A stretch of 64,000 nt of DNA from Lytechinus pictus (lineage: Eukaryota > Echinodermata > Echinoidea > Temnopleuroida > Toxopneustidae), in assembly GCF_037042905.1 (NCBI RefSeq), contig NC_087251.1:36326501-36390500 (forward strand), in the 5' to 3' direction. Positions 60,750-64,000 of the stretch are shown here, in pieces. The position numbers and the translations under genes were made by a program. Within the stretch, counting starts at the first letter, position 1, and every line of letters begins with the position of its first letter. Under the pieces are notes generated by a model. It saw only the letters and a program-made list of their open reading frames with translations. It ran no database searches and was not told the DNA's origin.

Positions 60750-61890
60750 TAACATGCCGTATCACTGTGGAGATGTGAAGATATGTCTCACACAGTTCGA
60801 ATGCTCAGTGTGGAGGTAATTACACATTGTGGACACCTCAACAATTGGATTGTCCACAGTGTGTTCATATATTGTGCAATGAGAAGATGTGATTCATAAT
60901 GATAAATGCTCAAATTACACTGTGAAGATTCACAGTGTTGAAATGCTCAAATTTCTCACTGAAGATAACTCCACACTGTGAATACAAAGAGTGTGAGTGT
61001 TGAGAGTGTGTTCATATAGTGATTGGCAACATTTTATAAAATGCTAACAGAGTGAAGATAAGTTTACACTGTGGACACCTAACTGGTGTGGGTGTACACA
61101 GTGCATTCACATAGTGGACGATGTCAAGATGTGATTCACAATCTTAAATTGCTCAAGTTTTACAGGATGGAAATAATTTCACACTGTGCATGGACACCTG
61201 GATAGTGTGAGTGTAGGCCTACAAAGTGTGTTTACATGGAAAGCCATGTGATGATGTGATACACACTGCTTTATTCTCAAATTGAACAGTGTGAATATAA
61301 TTTCACACTGTGGACACATTTACAGTGCTAGTGTAAATAGTGTGTTCATATTATGGATTATTTGAAGGTGTGATTCTCACTGTTAAAATGCTCAAATTCA
61401 ATAAAGGGATATATGTTCACACTGTGGACACTACAACATTGTGAGTGTTCACAGTGTGTTCATATAGTGTACAATGAAAAGATGTGATTCATACTGTTAA
61501 ACTTCTCAAATCTAACAGTGTGGAGATAATTTCACACTGTGGACATCTCTACAGTGCTAGTGTAAATAGTGTGTTCATATTATGGATTATTTGAAGGTGT
61601 GATTCTCACTGTTAAAATGCTCAAATTTAATAGAAGGATATATGTTCACACTGGACAACATGACATGAGTGTGTGCAGTGTGTTCACTTATTGGACTATG
61701 TGAAGATGTAATTCACATTGGTAAACTTCTCAAATCTAACAGTGTGGAGATAATTTCACACTGTGGACATCTCTACAGTTTGAGTGGAGGGTGTGTTCAC
61801 ATAGTGGATGATGTGATTCACTATGTTAAAATGCTCTAATTTAATGGTGTGAAGGTGATAGCACATTTTTTCACACTGTGAACACAATGT
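60750..61890 (+). repeat. ~115-bp minisatellite, about nine units
   Basis: The anchor word GTGTGTTCAT (or variants) recurs near 60861, 61006, 61101, 61226, 61341, 61455, 61571, 61679 and 61791. Each unit also has TTCACACTGTGGACA, GATGTGATTCAC and AAATGCTCAAATT-like words. CACACTGTG and CACAGTGTG are complements, so each unit can fold on itself. Units at 61321 and 61552 are especially alike, hinting at a two-unit higher-order step. No conserved spacers are seen and this is not CRISPR. Confidence 0.9.
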
Positions 61891-61894
61891 GGAC

Positions 61895-62605
61895 ATACTT
61901 TTCTCTTTCCAGCAGGGATTTATGATCCACTTTCTCTAAAGAACAAAAAGAATTAAAGCTAAAATCTGAAATAAAGCAGGTATTATCAACTGCACCATAT
62001 CCATATTTTCCTCAATTTAAGCTAAAACTATTTAATAGCATTGATATGATAAGTGATAGTATTAATAATAATAGTAAAATAAACTGTCTCAGTTGCCAAT
62101 AAATCGGAATGAAGCATTAAGAAGACTAGTTTGCAGGTTGAAGAGAGCAAACAAAATATAGGTCAAATTTATTCTTTACAAAGTCAAGTGCAGACTACCT
62201 CCCGTATAATAGGCCATACCTGTTTCAAAATTAGATTGAAGTTTGTATTTGACTGTGATGTATTGATTGATGACTGACAATAATTAAATTGAATGTGTCT
62301 CTTACCTCTTTTACCCTTTATCAAAGAAAATGGCCGTAGGTACATATAAAACGTTAGTTGTAAATATATCCTCTGCATTGTCAAATCGTTGTCATGGGTA
62401 GTATCAAACTGATAAATGTCTGCACCTTCTCTCATTCTTTTTCAGGAATTGTTATCTCCTTTTTATACTTTTCTTTCAAATTAGTTGCTGACTTGCTGAG
62501 AGTACTGATGTTAAGATTTGATATGGTTTTGTATTTTAATCATAAAAAGTTTCTTTGTAAATTAGTGGCTATTACACTAGAATTGCTACACACCTGCAGG
62601 AACAG
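61895..62605 (+). other. Sequence without recognised genes
   Basis: AT-rich. The frame starting at 62394 crosses a TTTTTCAG acceptor-like site at 62438-62445, but joining it to the TSP1 exon in the required phase meets a stop after about 15 codons. Confidence 0.45.
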
Positions 62606-62760
62606 GGGGGTGTTTCATAAAGCTGGTTGTAAGTGAAGAGTGACTTTAAGAACGACTGGGGATCCTTTCTTACGCGCTAAAGTATCTTTAATGAACATTT
62701 TGGTGTATACCATTTACCACAAGAAAGGTTCACCAGTCACTCTTAACTTACAACCATCAG
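62606..62760. repeat. MITE, GGTGTTTCATAAAGCTGG ends, copy 2
   Basis: It opens GGTGTTTCATAAAGCTGGTT with GACTTTAAGAACGACTGG, as in 41548. The right arm (GTCACTCTTAACTTACAACC) pairs with the inner left arm, but the outer terminus is lost. Confidence 0.7.
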
Positions 62761-62796
62761 GACATCTTATACCATTCCCATCATTAATCCACCCTC

Positions 62797-63192
62797 AAAC
62801 GGTTTATTTCCAATTTGTCTAATGCCAATTCGTCCAATTGCCCACTGGTCTACTTCCATTTGGTCTACCATCAGTTTGTCCACTCACCACATGGTCTACT
62901 TTCATTTAGTCTAATGCCATTCCATCTAATAACCAGTTGATCCAATGGCCATTTAGTCCTTATACCATTTGGTCTAATTGGACTAAGTGTTAAATTGTGC
63001 AAAATGAATGAAAATTAAATGGATATTAGACCAACTGGTTATGAGACGAAATGGTGATTAGACAAATTGATGATTGGACCAAATGGTTGTTAGACAAAAT
63101 GTTAGTGGACGGAATGGCATTAGACTAAATGAAAGTAGACCATGTGGTGAGTGGACGAGTTGGCAGTAGAAGAATTGGCAATTCACCCCTCA
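62797..63192. repeat. Fold-back element of TTTGGTCTA-type words
   Basis: The left half has CCAATTTGTCTAATGCCAAT, TCCATTTGGTCTACC and CATTTAGTCTAATGCC. The right half has the complements, such as GGCATTAGACTAAATG, AGTAGACCATGTGG and GAATTGGCAATTC. The two halves form arms of about 180 bp around TTAAATTGTGCAAAATG. Related relics lie at 59495 and inside each tandem unit (2926-3225 in copy 1). Confidence 0.85.
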
Positions 63193-63969
63193 AATAGCGT
63201 GGCTTGAATGCAGATAACAATAAAGTGAACTCGGCAATAAAGTTTGTGTTCATGAATTCAGCAAGGGAATGGTGCGGAGGGAAGGCCTGAACAAGTTCTC
63301 ATAATGTAACGGTTACTCTGGTGATCGAGTTTGTCTGAATACCCCTGTGATGTTGTTGTGGCTGTTGAAATCAGGGCAAGTGAGAGTGGGATAATCTACT
63401 TGAAATGTTATGGTAAAGTCACACCAGACAAACCGATTCCAGGTCGACCAAAATTATTACCTTATTTCCAAGTGACATGCCATAGTTCGGTTTGGTGTCA
63501 GCTTCATCGGTGTGACTGTAACGTTATCCTATTCAGTGTGATGCTGTTTGAGAAGGATGGTGACAGTACAATTGATGATGGATGCGTTGTGTTGTGTTGG
63601 ACATTGGTCTTTATAACAACCTTGACTTGTGTGAGAAATCCTGATAGAAGTTAAACCTTCAAGTTAATTCATTGTTCCCAAATTCTTGCACACCTTTTTT
63701 TAGCTGAATGATACAAAAACAGATGAAAAATTGTTTAACCAATTCATCATGGATGGATGAAGAACAAGTAAAATCAACATTTGAGTTAAAGTGACCGTCT
63801 GGATTATCCCTTTGTATCTGTTTGTCTTAGAATAGTTGTTTGAGCTATGTATGAAGAATAATATTTTGTATTCATGAGGCACTCATTCAGTTACCTATTC
63901 AAAGGTGCACTATATATACATGTACCTCAGTTTTAGCTTTAAAAGGTGCATTTAAGGAATCAATCCTGC
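63193..63969 (+). other. Right-edge sequence without a recognised gene
   Basis: It contains the longest plus-strand open frame of the area (63331-63654, 107 codons). It has several cysteines but no motif I recognise and no splice context. I leave it unassigned. Confidence 0.45.
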
Positions 63970-64000
63970 TTGGTACTCATTCGCCTCACCTGGGTTGAGT
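63970..64000 (-). repeat. SINE type 2 fragment cut by the window edge
   Basis: CACCTGGGTTGAGT with TCGCCT before it matches the 3' part of the minus-strand SINE at 41758. The head would lie beyond 64000. Confidence 0.6.

Noticed and set aside
60750-61890. CRISPR-like regular repeat
   Set aside because: Units are ~115 bp and degenerate throughout, with no constant-repeat/unique-spacer pattern, in an animal genome.
63331-63654. 107-codon cysteine-containing frame as a downstream exon of the gene
   Set aside because: The cysteine spacing does not match the TSP1 remainder or the cysteine-rich/spacer modules, and no fitting splice sites are seen.

Overview
This window is animal genomic DNA, not bacterial. 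It is AT-rich and its coding content is tiny. It has spliced exons with GT/AG borders, tRNA genes without an encoded CCA, tRNA-derived SINEs, a LINE tail, and dozens of short inverted-repeat elements. The one recognisable protein-coding gene has a signal peptide that runs straight into a thrombospondin type 1 (TSP1) repeat of the ADAMTS-like/papilin kind. The repeat style resembles what I know of sea urchins and other marine deuterostomes. That placement is inference from memory; nothing in the window proves the species.

Layout. (1) 331-11470: three head-to-tail copies of a ~3.7 kb unit, nearly identical, each with one intact tRNA-Thr(AGU) gene on the minus strand and a poly-T terminator. (2) 11590-11904: a CpG-rich stretch with CCAAT and GC boxes and a splice donor, read as a possible promoter and non-coding first exon. 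(3) 18659-18740: an exon with a start codon and a 25-residue signal peptide. (4) 18741-44354: a ~25.6 kb intron filled with non-autonomous elements. (5) 44355-44476: an exon with the first part of a TSP1 repeat. (6) 44477-64000: more intron or downstream sequence, again rich in mobile-element relics. I found no further exon, so the gene probably continues past the right edge.

The repeats are the main interest. Two copies of a ~1 kb element each carry four perfect AGGTCA-A-AGGTCA (DR1) sites, most followed by a half-site at DR4 spacing. A 2.18 kb fold-back element (36329-38505) has 19-bp termini and an inner array of 31- and 52-bp units organised into a 311-bp higher-order repeat. A 475-bp TA-flanked element occurs four times, and two copies differ at only about three positions. 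Several other families occur as pairs, such as 39902/52832 and 21221/53417. There are three tRNA-derived SINE types and a ~115-bp minisatellite at 60750-61890. No intact transposase or reverse transcriptase is visible, so the TIR elements would have depended on enzymes from elsewhere.

Limits: boundaries of diverged repeats are approximate (tens of bases), gene structure is read by eye without transcripts, and regulatory functions of motifs are hypotheses.
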